Positions 42,795 through 53,831 of a DNA stretch of 64,000 nucleotides are shown here, piece after piece; position 1 is the stretch's first letter; every line of letters starts with the position of its first letter. The position numbers and the translations under genes were made by a program. The notes beneath the pieces are model-generated. The model was given only the letters and a program-made list of their open reading frames with translations. It was not told the origin of the DNA and ran no database searches. This DNA comes from Romanomermis culicivorax (Eukaryota > Nematoda > Enoplea > Mermithida > Mermithidae). The DNA lies in contig CAWUHX010000028.1 of the NCBI GenBank assembly GCA_963922205.1, positions 1,612,001 through 1,676,000 of the forward strand, given 5' to 3'.

Positions 42795-43158
42795 TGTCGA
42801 TTCCAAAAAAACAGAAGCAATTGCATTTTGGCAGCACCTTATGAAACCATACACTAATTTAATTTTGGGTGAAAATATAAAGAAATTGCTTCAAATTATA
42901 CTGATTCTGCCAATAGGAAGTGCCAATGCCAAACATGGCTTTAGTTTAATGAATTACATTGGTTCAACAAGGCGATCAAATCTAGAAGGACTCAGAATAA
43001 ATGGGCCCAATGATATTGAAAAATTTAAAGCTGGAAAATAAGTGAAAGCCTGGGTAGCAGCAAATCATCTTCGTATAGATGATTCAAGTCAACCGAAGAA
43101 TAAAACACGGGATGAAAAACAACTGGATAATGATGTAGAAAAAAAGCGATTTTTAATA
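42795..43158 (+). pseudogene. hAT transposase C-terminal dimerisation-domain remnant
   Basis: Encodes an upstream segment (DSKKTEAIAFWQHL), then IILILPIGSANAKHGFSLMN and LRINGPNDIEKFKAGK, the hAT dimerisation region of the BED/KIAA1586-like type. A TAA at 43039-43041 falls where the related copy at 60.6 kb has Tyr (AGKYATAWV); the frame then continues VKAWVAANHLRID. A MITE (43159-43580) truncates it. Clearly a fossil. Confidence 0.72.
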
Positions 43159-43580
43159 CAGTCAAACTTCGCTATAAGACACCCTGGCTATAACACTTTC
43201 CTGGCTATAAGACACCTTGGTTGTTGGTCCGGGCCACGTTTAGTGTATTAACATATAAGGAAAACTCGCCTATTACACACTCGGATATTAGCTATAAGAC
43301 ACAGCTGGGAAAGTCCCTTTGTTATACTTGTGTGTTAAAACAACATGGGCTATAAAACACGGCTGTTTGGCTATAAAACACTGCTCGAATTACATGACTA
43401 AAAAAAGAACCTCGGCTATAAAACACGGCTGTTTGGCTATAAAACACCAATAAAAATGTGTTAATTTGCGCTAAAATCTCGCTGTCTAAAAATAAAATGT
43501 TTTCGGTTATAACACACACTCGGCTATAACACACAGCAGGCCACAGTCCCCTGGGGGTGTCTTATATCCGAGTTAGACTG
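43159..43580. mobile_element. CAGTC MITE (pogo/Tc1-type), 422 bp
   Basis: Ends CAGTCAAACTTCGCTATAAGA and TCTTATATCCGAGTTAGACTG with TA on both sides (43157-43158 and 43581-43582). The interior holds about ten copies of GGCTATAA(A/G)ACAC in both phases. Inserted in the hAT remnant. Confidence 0.88.
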
Positions 43581-43582
43581 TA

Positions 43583-44911
43583 TTTACCATGAAGTGCTCT
43601 GTTTTGAGTTTTTGATTAATAGAATATACATTGCTTGCTTCATATTATGAAATTTGTTATTGCTGGCTGCACAATATACAATATATTATGCTTGCTCCTA
43701 TCAAGTGTTTATCTATCTTTTGTACAATTTGTAATGAGTCTACAAAAATTATTGCAGGTTCTATCTTATAACTGAAAAACAAATTTAAAAATTATATTTT
43801 GAGATATAATATATCAATCGGCATTAACTGGATTTAAGGTTTAAAAATTGATTTATTTGTTCATTAATTGCATACAGATACTGATAATTTCCTATTCAAT
43901 ACAATCGCCTGAGGCCTACCTGCTTGCCGAGCCACATGCAAGTCTCGTTTCAGAAAAAAACTATAATGACTGGCCAGTGACAACAGAACCAAAATGAAAA
44001 AACTCAAATAGTTAATCCCTGACCTCAATCTTCGCTGACTAGACAGTACATAAGTCTATGTGTTCATGACAACCTGTTTATTAGAAAACCACAAAAAACT
44101 TGCCACCACTCATACAGGGTATGGATTTATCCTACCTTCAAAAATGGGGCAGAAGTTCACTATAGGCCAAAAATTTGGCAAAAGTTTACTGTAGGCCAAA
44201 AATTTGGCAAAGTAAAATGCAACAAAAATTTTGAAAAGATTAGATTACAAAAAAAGAGATCAATTTAAAACACAGTTTATGATTAATGTCAACAAACAGC
44301 TTTGTTGAGTAATTATTGATACAAAATGCAATAAAATTTCATTTTAAAGTAAAAAAATTACTATATACCTGATTTCTGGAAAAAATTACTAGGTGACCAA
44401 TTTTGGCCATTTCTATACCCTATAGGACCCCTGACCATGTGCATGTATGCAACCACTGATACTGGTTAGCCAAAATTGACTGACAGTAAATCCCTGACCT
44501 AAGGCCTAGCCGGGATATAATCGCCGGGCTCTCCCCTTCTATGCACATGTGTATAATAGCGCGCCTCTCAGGTTGATTGATCTAGCGATTGGCATCTTCC
44601 CTAAGCCTCTAAGGACTTAATCGGACAAGCAATTCAAATGACTTGACACCCTGACTTTTGATTTGACTGTTTCCCATGCTTGTTTCATGTGTCTTCTGAA
44701 AGCCCAGTTCAAGGCGAACTAAATAATCCTAAATTTATAATACTTTATATTATTGATCGTGATCCTAATTTTAGCCTCAATGTAAGAACAAGTGATCTCA
44801 ACTAGTCTGGAGGATCAGATTTTTGAAAATTCAGTCAATTCCATTGCGGCGCGCCTGACGTGTTCAAGGCATATTTATTCTTTTTGAAGGCATAAGCTGT
44901 ACTTTTTTCAG
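43583..44911. other. Stretch without a supported gene
   Basis: AT-rich; contains a 30-bp tandem duplication AAGTTCACTATAGGCCAAAA at 44154-44212. No coding frame recognised. Confidence 0.35.
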
Positions 44912-44919
44912 CCGAAAAG

Positions 44920-45124
44920 CATACCTGTAAGACCTCCGACCAGTTGGGGGGGGGGGGTAGGAAAAAGTCGAAATTTTTCCCAAAAAAGGCCAAAAACATA
45001 CACTTTTTGGCAAATTTTTTAATTTTTTCCCAACTGGGGGGGGGGGGTAAATGATTTTGGGTACTGGGTTGGCCAAGTTGGGGGGGGGTCCCCCCCCCCA
45101 ACCCCCCCCCCAAGTACAGGTATG
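44920..45124. mobile_element. G-tract MITE (hAT-type), intact copy 3
   Basis: 205 bp, CATACCTGTAAGACCTCC to CAAGTACAGGTATG, with exact 8-bp duplication CCGAAAAG (44912-44919 and 45125-45132). Several runs of 9-13 G or C. Confidence 0.93.
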
Positions 45125-45146
45125 CCGAAAAGTAAATTTTAATTAT

Positions 45147-45252
45147 TGAGAATCAGAAATCAGAAAATCATAATCAGAAAAACCAGAAAATCATAATCAG
45201 AAAATCAGAAAAATCCAGAAATCAGAAAAAAGAAATCAGAAAAAATCCACGA
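45147..45252. repeat. Simple repeat (AATCAGAAA)n
   Basis: Degenerate AATCAGAAAATCATAATCAG tract. Confidence 0.85.
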
Positions 45253-45660
45253 TTTTATATTTTTTGGACATCACTGTGTCGAAAAACTGTAATGTTCACC
45301 ATGTTTCTGAATGCAGTGTCGAATTCACTTTCATATGAAAGCTGCTGAAAAAGTACAAAAATATTCATCGAAATTGGTCATTAATTTCCCGGATTATTCA
45401 TATCCTGAGCGACTTGTTATTCTGAAACTATAGACTCTTGAAAAAGCGAGAGCCGTAAACGATCTTGTCATGTTACATATATAAAATATCTTCTGAAGAA
45501 ACCGATTTGAATTGAGAAAATTTCTGCGCCGTGATACAGTCAACCAGCAGATAAAAAACAACTCGAGACTTTAAGTTATATGTACATACCCAGAACAGAT
45601 ATCAAAACATTATTTCTTGTAAACAGGACAGTCTTCATTTGAAACAAACTCCTCAAACAC
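45253..45660. other. Stretch without a supported gene
   Basis: Nothing recognised. Confidence 0.3.
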
Positions 45661-45667
45661 ATACTAC

Positions 45668-45945
45668 TGGGCCCGATTTCACCACAAAACTCTGTATTAA
45701 GAGTGAAATATCATGAGTTACGAGTCCCGTGTTAAGAGAGCTACGAATGGCCGTCTCACCAAAAATCGGTTTACAAGCAAGGAATTACGAGTCTAGGAAC
45801 TATACGAGTGGCTGTTTCACCAAAAAATAAACCTTATGAGTACGGGCCCACGAGTTATGAGTATTACGAGCGACGGGTTTTCATAATTTATGGCTGTTCA
45901 GTTTCACCAAATGAGTTAGCCATCACCATGATAGAGGAAGGACTC
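45668..45945. repeat. TTTCACCA-repeat tract, possible Harbinger-type element end
   Basis: Starts GGGCCCGATTTCACCA and repeats motifs GGC(C/T)GT(C/T)TCACCAAAAA and ACGAGT at 45750, 45810 and 45895. GGGCC...TTTCA-type ends occur in PIF/Harbinger elements. A 109-codon frame here has no recognisable product. Confidence 0.35.
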
Positions 45946-46235
45946 GTAAATTTGATGAGATTTTCACGGACCAAAAGTGGGTCCATTGGACTCGTAGCTT
46001 ATTGGTGTTTGTGCATTTTTGTCATCTGTTTTTTTGTCAACCTGACAAAGAAACGATATTTGGATACTTTTTCAAAATTGCCGCATTTTGGGCGAAAAAC
46101 AAGCATTTTTGACGTTTTCCTGAAAACTAAAAAATAAAAAAATTTATGGAAAACCAACATGTCCATCAAATTGCCCGTGCGAAATAACCCTCCCTCCTCT
46201 GCCACCCCCTCTAGGAAAAACCAAGGGTGCCCTCC

Positions 46236-46677
46236 CATACATGTAACGGAGCTCCGAGGTCTGGGGGGGGGGTCGGAGCACTTTTGTGGGGCCGGGGGTC
46301 AGTAATTCCCAAAATTTTGGGGGGAGGGGTCGCTGAATGAAAAAAAATTCGATTTTTTCCATGAAATATGTCCGAAAAACGGTTTAAAAAGTAGTAATTT
46401 TTGTCTAAAAAATGATAAAATATGTACCTATGGCGCGAAGCGCCGAGAAAATTGACGTTTTTGACCATTTTTTGTTCAAAAATTGACAGTTTTCATGGAA
46501 AAAATGCCATTTTTCAGTATTTTTCCGACTAAAACTATGGGGGTCCCTAGGGCTACCATATGGCTAGCCATAGGATTGGAAAATCCTGGGGGGGTCGCCC
46601 AATGGCTAGCCATATGGTCTACGATTTCTGGAGGGGGGGGGTTCCCATAGCACTTCCCCCCCCCAATTACATGTATG
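46236..46677. mobile_element. CATACATG-family MITE (hAT-type), full copy
   Basis: 442 bp, CATACATGTAACGGAGCTCC to CCCCAATTACATGTATG, with exact 8-bp duplication TGCCCTCC (46228-46235 and 46678-46685). A GGCGCGAAGCGCC hairpin is in the middle (46432). Confidence 0.92.
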
Positions 46678-46800
46678 TGCCCTCCGCCAGCAAGCCGTGA
46701 CCTCACAAATCCACTTTGAAGGGTTCCCGTATATAATATATAGAGGGGTGGAGTGGAGGAACGCCTTTGACTGGCTAGTTCCAGGAATGTGCCACCCACC

Positions 46801-47095
46801 TTGATTTTTTTCAAGATGAGGTCTTGATTTTTTTTCAAGATGGGATCTTGATTTTTTTCAAGATGTTATCTTATTTTTTTCGAGATGCCATCATGCCATC
46901 TTGTTTTTTTTCCAAGATTATCTTGAGAAAAATGCGATGCATTTCAAAAAATTGTGATGCAGCTGAAAAAAGTCGAACATCGGAAAACTCTCACATGTCG
47001 ATTTTTTTCTGATGCATCTTTAAAATTTTGCGAAGCATCTTGAAATTTTTGTGATGCATCTTGAAAAAAATGTTATGCATCATGTTCAAAGGTAA
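46801..47095. repeat. Minisatellite, CTTGATTTTTTTCAAGATG and GATGCATCTTGAAA units
   Basis: 46801-46925: five imperfect units of about 24 bp with self-complementary CTTGA...TCAAG ends. 46930-47095: about five units ending GATGCATCTTGAAA. The two arrays appear to derive from each other. Confidence 0.8.
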
Positions 47096-47914
47096 AGATT
47101 TTTTCCATCAAATTTTTTCAAGTATAAGCAACACATTTTTTCAAGTATTAACGGGTTTTTTCAAGTGGTCCTTCTTTCATTCCGTACAAATAACTAACAA
47201 AAATGAATAATCTGCAAAGATCTAGAAGTTTTTTGCATTTTTTTGGATGTTTTTGATAAAATTAACTTATGTTCACGATAAATTTAGAAAGTTTCGGCGA
47301 ATTTTCAAAAATGTGATGAAAATGATTTTCCGTAGAGATTGAAAAATTTTTTCGATATTGTTATATGTTTCAACAAAATCTAACAAATTTTTACAAGAAT
47401 TGAAAAAATGTTTTAGAGGTTTGATGAAACTTCAGGACAGCCTAGAAATTAATAATTCTCAGAACATATTGAAAAGCTCTTGGTATTCTTGTAAAATCAT
47501 TCACACATTAGTTTGGCATGAACATTACAACCTGTTTCTGAAAAGCTGTCAGTAAAGAGTAATAGTAGGATTGGAAAAATTAGAGGTCAAATGTAGGTAC
47601 ACTAGTTTTTTGACCATGTACAGCAAAGCAAGGCATATAATTTTTGAAATATTGTTTATAACAAGCATTTTCTTGAATGCTGCGCTTTACATCAACATTA
47701 TGCTTCTCATATTCGTTTTACATTAGGTATATTTTAATTCAAATTGGTTTTATCGCTGTTTGAAAATGCCCACTGATCCAGAAGGCGTAATTTTATCGTC
47801 AATAAAAAGCGAAGGAGCTCCACCCCTCACTAGAAGTTAGTATTTTAAATGTGTACTATTTTTGTGCTGACTTCTTTCGTGCAAGTTTTTTCTAGCTTAG
47901 AAAATTCAAATATA
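47096..47914. other. Stretch without a supported gene
   Basis: AT-rich, with no recognised product in a 65-codon frame at 47358. Confidence 0.3.
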
Positions 47915-47922
47915 GTTGGAGA

Positions 47923-48722
47923 TAGTGATGTTCCGGTACCGCTTTTTCAGCCAGTACTGGTACTGGTACCGGTGCCGGTACTTTTACATAAAATGTAATA
48001 AAGAGTAAATAAACATGTACTTTTATTCTCAACATAGTAAACTACACCTATACATAACATTAGTATTGAAAAACGAATCTGTACATTTTACATCGAAACT
48101 CAAAAAGCTATTATAGATTGAGTTTATATCAAAAACCTTTTGAAAAGTAATAAATTCAAATTATTCGGAAAGATTCAAAAGATGAATTCAACAATTTTGC
48201 ATACGTAAACAACAAAAAATAATGCACTTCTTGGTTTAAAAAATAACGTTTTCAAATTTTAAAAGTTGTGCTTTTATTTTTAAAATTAACTATAATTAAA
48301 TTGCTATTGTATGTACGTCAATTAATTTTTCAGAGCAATTATATTTGATTATAAAATTAAATGTCGTCACTAAAGTCACTAGTTTTTGAGGTTATTTTAA
48401 AATCCATAAGGACAATGAATCGTTTGCTAAATGTAATATTTATGACAAGTTGGTTAAAAGAGGTAGTGTGGAAAAAAACAGCTTTGGGTTGAACAACAAC
48501 GCATTTGAAAACCAACCAATTTTTTTGTTTTTGAAAACCTATCTTATCTTATGATTCTTATGATTCAGACTTTTTGATTGAATATAGTCACGATTATGAG
48601 TGTCAATGATTATATTGATATTGTTGTACAATTTTAGGTACCGGCACCGGTACCACCATGGTATCGGGCCGGTACCGGTACCTTGGTACTGGGAGCCGAC
48701 ACCGGTACCGGACGCATCACTA
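47923..48722. mobile_element. hAT-type non-autonomous element with GGTACC-rich ends
   Basis: 800 bp, TAGTGATGTTCCGGTACCG to CCGGTACCGGACGCATCACTA. Flanked by GTTGGAGA and CTTGGAGA (47915-47922 and 48723-48730), an 8-bp duplication with one change. Dense GGTACCGGTACC palindromes in both ends; AT-rich centre without a gene. Confidence 0.88.
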
Positions 48723-48730
48723 CTTGGAGA

Positions 48731-49095
48731 TGTTAACATTATATTCAATCATGTATGATAATTTTTTAGATCCGTCTTTCTGAAAGCTAGAATGTTGTGA
48801 GGCCATAAGCCCCATGTTTCTTATAACTGAAGAGCCGGCAAGTCTCTGTCAAAAACACCATTTTGAACTTTTTTGTTTTTTATGTATTTTCTGATTGTTG
48901 AAAACGGCTACAGATGTTGCACATCTTATTTTCGGTGTTATTTCACATTTAAATTACAATGTGTAAACCAAATCAACCTTCTACGCAATTGCAGCGGATT
49001 TAGACCGAAATGTAACTGTTTCCTGTGGCAATTTTTCTTACTATTAATTCGAATTTACATCATTTTCAGCTTTGAGTAAGTCGAAGGAATTTGCC
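48731..49095. other. Upstream region of the first phosphatase gene
   Basis: An acceptor-like TCATTTTCAG ends at 49069, 26 bp before the ATG, suggesting a 5' UTR exon junction. No promoter element is clear. Confidence 0.35.
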
Positions 49096-52000
49096 ATGAC
49101 TCAAATGGAACGAGTGCATCCTTTGAGAATTGCGTTGGATTTGTTCATTTTATCAATGGGTATAGTATATGTGCTTCTGAACGATGAATTTGTCGCATGT
49201 TTTCTTACTATTCGTTTTTAGCATTCATGCCGGTTATCATTTGTGCAACGGCTATTTACCCGTATAGGAGAGGTTTTTATTGCGACGATGATACCATTTA
49301 TTACCCGTACAGGGATTCAACTGTTGCAAATATCAATTTGTACGTTTTTGGTTTGGCCATACCCCTTTTTTCGGTACGTTTACTGCTTAAAAATAGACGG
49401 AAAAGCTAAACTCAGAACCAGGGCCGTTCGTAAGGTTTTAGCGGCCCCGGGCGAACTCAAGTTTAACGGCCCTCAATTGAACGGCTCTGCTCAGAACTAT
49501 GTATTTCATAAAGTATTAGCGATGAACGCTTTTTTATGGACATTATTGTAGTGCTCACAATTCTCTGTCTCAGACATGCACGGCAAGAATTTTCCAGGGG
49601 GAGGATCCATGGACTTCTTCCCTGGAGGGTAGGGGGAGGGTGGGTGAGCAAAAAACAAAAAAAAGTTCTGCAAGCCTGTTTTTCATACAAAATATGCATA
49701 AAAATCATGAAAAAACCTGTCCTGGAAAAAGTTCAGTTAGGGGTTTTGACGATTTTTTTGGCCAGGGGGTTGGCCAGGGTCTCAGGTATAGGGGTTTACC
49801 CCCCCCCCCCCTTCCCGTTACCCCTACCGATTTACCGCTCCCCCTACCCGTTATCCCCCTTACCGGTTTACTCACCCCACCGATTTTTCCCATAATGTTC
49901 GAAAAACGGTTTAAAAAATAGTAATTTTTATGATAAAAACCATGGAAGTATGTATTTATGGCGCAAATCGCCGGAAATGTAGACGAACCGTTTTTTATCG
50001 AACAAACTGTCCCTCTATTAAAATTCACCATATTCTAACCCGATCCGACACTACTTCCCGCGGGTCTCAGCTCGCATGCGATACTTTAGATTTCCAATGA
50101 TCTGTCGATTACGCCACAAAATATCGCCAGCGCAAGTATCTTTAGCAAAATTTCCACGCTCACAGAATTAGTTTTCTGATTTCATTGTCTCCGTCCTAGA
50201 ACTTCACTTTTTCTCCATCAGATTCTGATCATCGAAGCTTATCGAACGTACGTTTTCGAGCCACGTTGTTTAAACACGAAATGTGAACCGAAAGTTTGCG
50301 TTAATGGGAAGCCATGCAGCTTGTACGGGACCCGTTTATATTATTATATCGGTGAGTCGGAAACATACATCAACAAGATCCTTGTTTTCGGTAGGGTAAG
50401 CCGATGATTTTGGCAGAGTATAGCACCGTGATCTTTTTGCTGGTTAACGGTATGTGCCATTCGGAGTGAGTGTCACGGATCGCTCATGCGCCTAGGATCC
50501 GCTGCAGTGCCGTTAACTAGCTAAAAACCTGGCAGTTACCTAGAAATCGTCTATTTTTCATAAATTCGCACAAAAAAGCACTAATTTTTGCGGATTTCAA
50601 GCTGGGAACAATCAAACTATTTTCATCACTAATGAAGTCCACCAGCAATGTTGTTTACGTTCACAACGTTTTTCGCTCAGCAGATTTCTTTTCTCTCAGT
50701 ATGTTTTTAACGACTGTAAGTGTCTAATTACGATGAAAACTGTACAGTGTCGCTTGAAGTACACTAAACAATATTCTAAATCAAGTTTTCTCACACATTT
50801 TCAAGAAATTTGACTTCGGTGTGCACCATTTTTTCCGAGTAATGAGACACCTGGTAAGGGTAATACCCCCATGCCCCCGACGTTGTTGTCTGATCGGAAT
50901 GCATGACATGAAACTGACCGCAGGTAGGACTTTAGTGCTTATCTGCTTTGAAACTTCCCACGATTCTATTGATATGTTTTTGCTTCAATTTTCATTTTCA
51001 GCAAATTTTTTTTCTTAGTTATTTTTTGGAGCTCTACAAGAATCTTCAGTGGCCAGCCAATTTCATCTTAATCTTCTCAACTAAGGAATATTTTAGCCTC
51101 GGTTATGACCTGAATCAAAAATGATTATATATCTACCCTCTTCTATTTTGAGAGTCCTGGCTTTAACAAGTGTTTTAGTACTTCTCAATGACAGCTATAT
51201 TACGGGTAGATTTCTTTCCTTATTTAGTATCTATCTTTACTATTTAAGGTTATTTTTTGTTCGGAGCGGCTTTATGTCAAACGTTGACCGATATAGGAAA
51301 ATATTCTGTCGGTCGTCTGAGACCGCATTTTGTTTCGGTTTGCCAGCCGACCTGGTCGAAATTAAATTGTACTGGACATCAGTACGTCGAAGAACCGTAT
51401 TGTACGGGTGACGAGAGCAAAATACGCGAGGGCCGTCTGTCATTTCCGTCCGGCCACTCGTCGTTTGGATTTTATTCGATGATGTTCACCATTGTAAGAA
51501 ATTGTTTCAGCCTCTGTTCTTCACATAAAGGCTTGATTTCCTCTAACGACTTACAGCAGTTTAAAATTTGTATCATTTGTTAAAAAATTGATTGTATGCA
51601 GATATTAAATTCAGTAGTCAATGACATTAAATTCAATAGTCATTGTATGCAGATATCAAATTCAGTAATTCAATGTCAATTTTCTCGGTGCTTCGCGCCA
51701 TGTTTTACGGTTTTTTAGAGAAAAATTATTTCTTGATTTTTCGAACTTTCTTGGCGAAAAAATCAAATTTTTTTTACAGATATTACCTAAAACTTTTGGA
51801 AATCGTTGACCCTACGCCCCAAAAAGTCGCTTGACCTCCAGACCTCGGGCCTCCGGAAATTCTTAACCCTGGAGGCAGGTTTGTAGACAAGGAGGTTGGG
51901 GGGTCATGGCCCCCCAAAATGTTTCAAGTGTTAAAAAATACAAATTTTATAGTAAATTGAGTGAAAAAATGTGTGCCCCCTCCCCCGAAAAAATTCCTGA

Positions 52001-52759
52001 CTACAGGCCTGCCTGGAGCTATTCTCTCCAACTCACTGGTTCCGTAAAAGTCATATTTTCAAATTAGCTTCAGAAATGATCCTTATTTCACATTTTAGTT
52101 TTATTTGCAAGCCCAACTTGTTTGGCCGTTGGCTAGCCGCCTGGTGAAGCACACAATTCAATTTATATTCTTGTGCGTCGCCCTAGGAACCGCCCTTTCT
52201 CGCATTTCCGACTACAAGCATCATTGGAGCGACGTATTTTCCGGATCCATTCTTGGTATCGTCAGTGCAACCTTCGTGGTGAGTGAATGATGTTAAGCAC
52301 AGAATTTGCATGGATCAAAGTATATTACTCACGAAATTGGAATGTTCTCGATTAAACGTTTACTGCGAAAATTGGAGCAAAACTAGGTTTCGAGCTTAGA
52401 GAGAAATTTAGTTTATTCCATCTGTGAAAAATCAACTTTTATATTTCTTTATTAGGCAATGGAGAGTATTCCGAAAATTCGAAAGGTATTCTAGACAGTA
52501 TTACAATATTCAAAAGAAATAATCAGGCTGTTACCCGAATTCTTCTCGCTCAGCAAAATTAAACATCTTTTTTTTTATTCTTAGTTTCAGTCACAAGTAC
52601 CTCATTACGTCATGTGATATTAAACGCGCCTGTATATGATTGCAGACATTTTTCCTGATGGGTCTATTTCGCCACCCGAAACAACCGATCGTTTATCACG
52701 GTATTGTTGCTAAGGACGTCGAATCTTTGCAAAAGATTAACGTCATGCAAAACGTTTGA
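49096..52759 (+). CDS. Lipid phosphate phosphatase (PAP2 superfamily), gene 1 of tandem pair
   Basis: Six exons: 49096-49159, 49222-49373, 50222-50351, 51249-51493, 52099-52278 and 52646-52759. All introns are GT-AG and the frame is kept; 294 residues, normal for LPP/wunen proteins. The multi-pass membrane enzyme removes phosphate from phosphatidic acid, LPA and similar lipids. The N-terminal half has the family signature YPYRRGFYCDDDTI (about 34-47). The three catalytic motifs are complete: K133-x6-R140-P141 in GKYSVGRLRPHF, P182-SGH185 in SFPSGHSSF, and SR...H238-x3-D242 in SRISDYKHHWSD. An N-glycosylation site (NCT) lies in the loop between motifs 1 and 2. The start is the first ATG after an acceptor-like site. 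Introns hold MITEs, one only 71 bp. Paralogue follows at 55.4 kb. Confidence 0.93.
49419..49489. mobile_element. 71-bp hAT miniature element in intron 2 of phosphatase gene 1
   Basis: Ends CAGGGCCGTTC and GAACGGCTCTG, with one mismatch, and exact 8-bp duplication CTCAGAAC (49411-49418 and 49490-49497). Confidence 0.85.
49573..49990. repeat. GGGTGAGCAAAAA repeat and CATACATG-family scrap in intron 2
   Basis: 49573-49810 is the reverse of 63276-63521 (GCACGGCAAGAATTTTCC, GGGTGAGCAAAAA, TTTCATACAAAATATGCA). 49880-49985 matches part of the CATACATG MITE (CGAAAAACGGTTTAAAAA-TAGTAATTTTT). Confidence 0.7.
50352..51248 (+). other. Intron 3 of phosphatase gene 1
   Basis: GT-AG, phase 1, 897 bp. Holds a short GGGTAATACCCCCATGCCCCC scrap at 50858. 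No other gene seen. Confidence 0.6.
51494..52098 (+). other. Intron 4 of phosphatase gene 1 with MITE debris
   Basis: Phase 0. 51660-51850 has a reverse CATACATG-family core (GGTGCTTCGCGCCATG, GACCTCGGGCCTCCGG); 51880-52010 is a GGGGGGTCATGGCCCCCC palindrome-containing tract. Confidence 0.6.
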
Positions 52760-53405
52760 CCAAGGCGATGAAATCTTTCCGACCACATCACTCATCTCTA
52801 TTTCTTGGTGGGGAAAATGTCATATTTCAGCTGTAAGTCACTAATTATACGGAAATGTTTGGAGATTGTCGCAAAATTCATGAGTCCTAATTTATCTGTT
52901 GTCCTACTACATAATATATACATAATTTTCCGCAGTTCTATGGAATAACAAAGTCATTGTCGTCTATTCCTATTATGCCAATACTGAAAAATATCGACTG
53001 TTGTATTATTTGTTTTACCGTAGAATTAGTATCAATAGAAAAAGTTTCAATCTTTTATGGGTTAACGCTATGTCCCGAGAATCTGAAAAATCTTATCTAC
53101 TGAAAATCAGTTCCGTCGTAGGGGTTGATTCCTAACCGAAACATGACTTTTCATGTTTACTCAGTCTTGAATCTGCAGTGCAGGTCATGTTTATGCTTTT
53201 CGGAATCTCGGAGTTATATTCCGCTTAGTTTTCCGTTGAATTGTCCATGCGTTTTTAGTGAAAAAATTTTGTGGCTTGAATTTTTTAAGTTTGCGTAATT
53301 ATACTTCGTCATGTACATTTTTCACGAGATGCGCACGAAACAGTTTTCACATGGTCTTTTCTGGCTTTTTCACATGTTCAATTCATCTCTGATCCATTCT
53401 TTCAG

Positions 53406-53453
53406 TCGGAGTGTGGCAAGTTCAGTAGCAAGGAGAAGGCTTTCGCCGACTAA
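53406..53453 (+). CDS. Possible alternative last exon of phosphatase gene 1
   Basis: A strong acceptor (CCATTCTTTCAG) opens a phase-0 stretch of 15 codons (SECGKFSSKEKAFAD) to TAA. It would join exon 5 (phase 0) in place of the exon at 52646 and give a short, charged tail instead of the basic GLFRHPKQP tail. Unconfirmed. Confidence 0.3.
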   Translation, partial: SECGKFSSKEKAFAD

Positions 53454-53475
53454 AAATTTAATGTAGTATTTGAAC

Positions 53476-53823
53476 CATACATACAACGGGGCCGCGAGGT
53501 CTGGGGGCCGGATGACATTTTTAGAGCTGGGAATCACTGATTCCCCAAAATTTTAGGAAAGGGGTCCCTGAAGAGAAGAAAATCGATCTTTTCACCAAAA
53601 ATCTCCGAAAAACATTTCAAAAAATAGTAATTTTTGTCTAAGAAACCGTTAAAAAATGTATTCATGGCGCCAAGCGCCGAGAAAATTGACGTTTTTGACG
53701 ATTTTTTGCAATTGCGAGCCATAGGATAGGAAAATCCTGTGGATGATACCCAATGGCTAGCCATATGGTCGACGATTTCTGGTGTGGAGGTTCCTATATC
53801 GCTTCCCCCCAATTACATGCATG
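53476..53823. mobile_element. CATACATG-family MITE, copy with 8-bp duplication
   Basis: 348 bp, CATACATACAACGGGGCC to CCCCAATTACATGCATG. Flanks ATTTGAAC and ATTTGAAT (53468-53475 and 53824-53831). A GGCGCCAAGCGCC hairpin is inside (53667). Confidence 0.85.
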
Positions 53824-53831
53824 ATTTGAAT

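Noticed and set aside
43159-43580. CRISPR-like spaced repeats (GGCTATAAAACAC)
   Set aside because: Spacing is irregular, units occur in both orientations and the block is a TA-flanked MITE in a eukaryotic genome.
44835-46468. Several Pro/Phe-rich minus-strand frames
   Set aside because: Produced by G-tract and CATACATG MITE sequence.
49640-49921. Frames with Pro/Leu repeats in intron 2 of phosphatase gene 1
   Set aside because: Repeat-derived sequence inside an intron, matching the 63.3-kb repeat.
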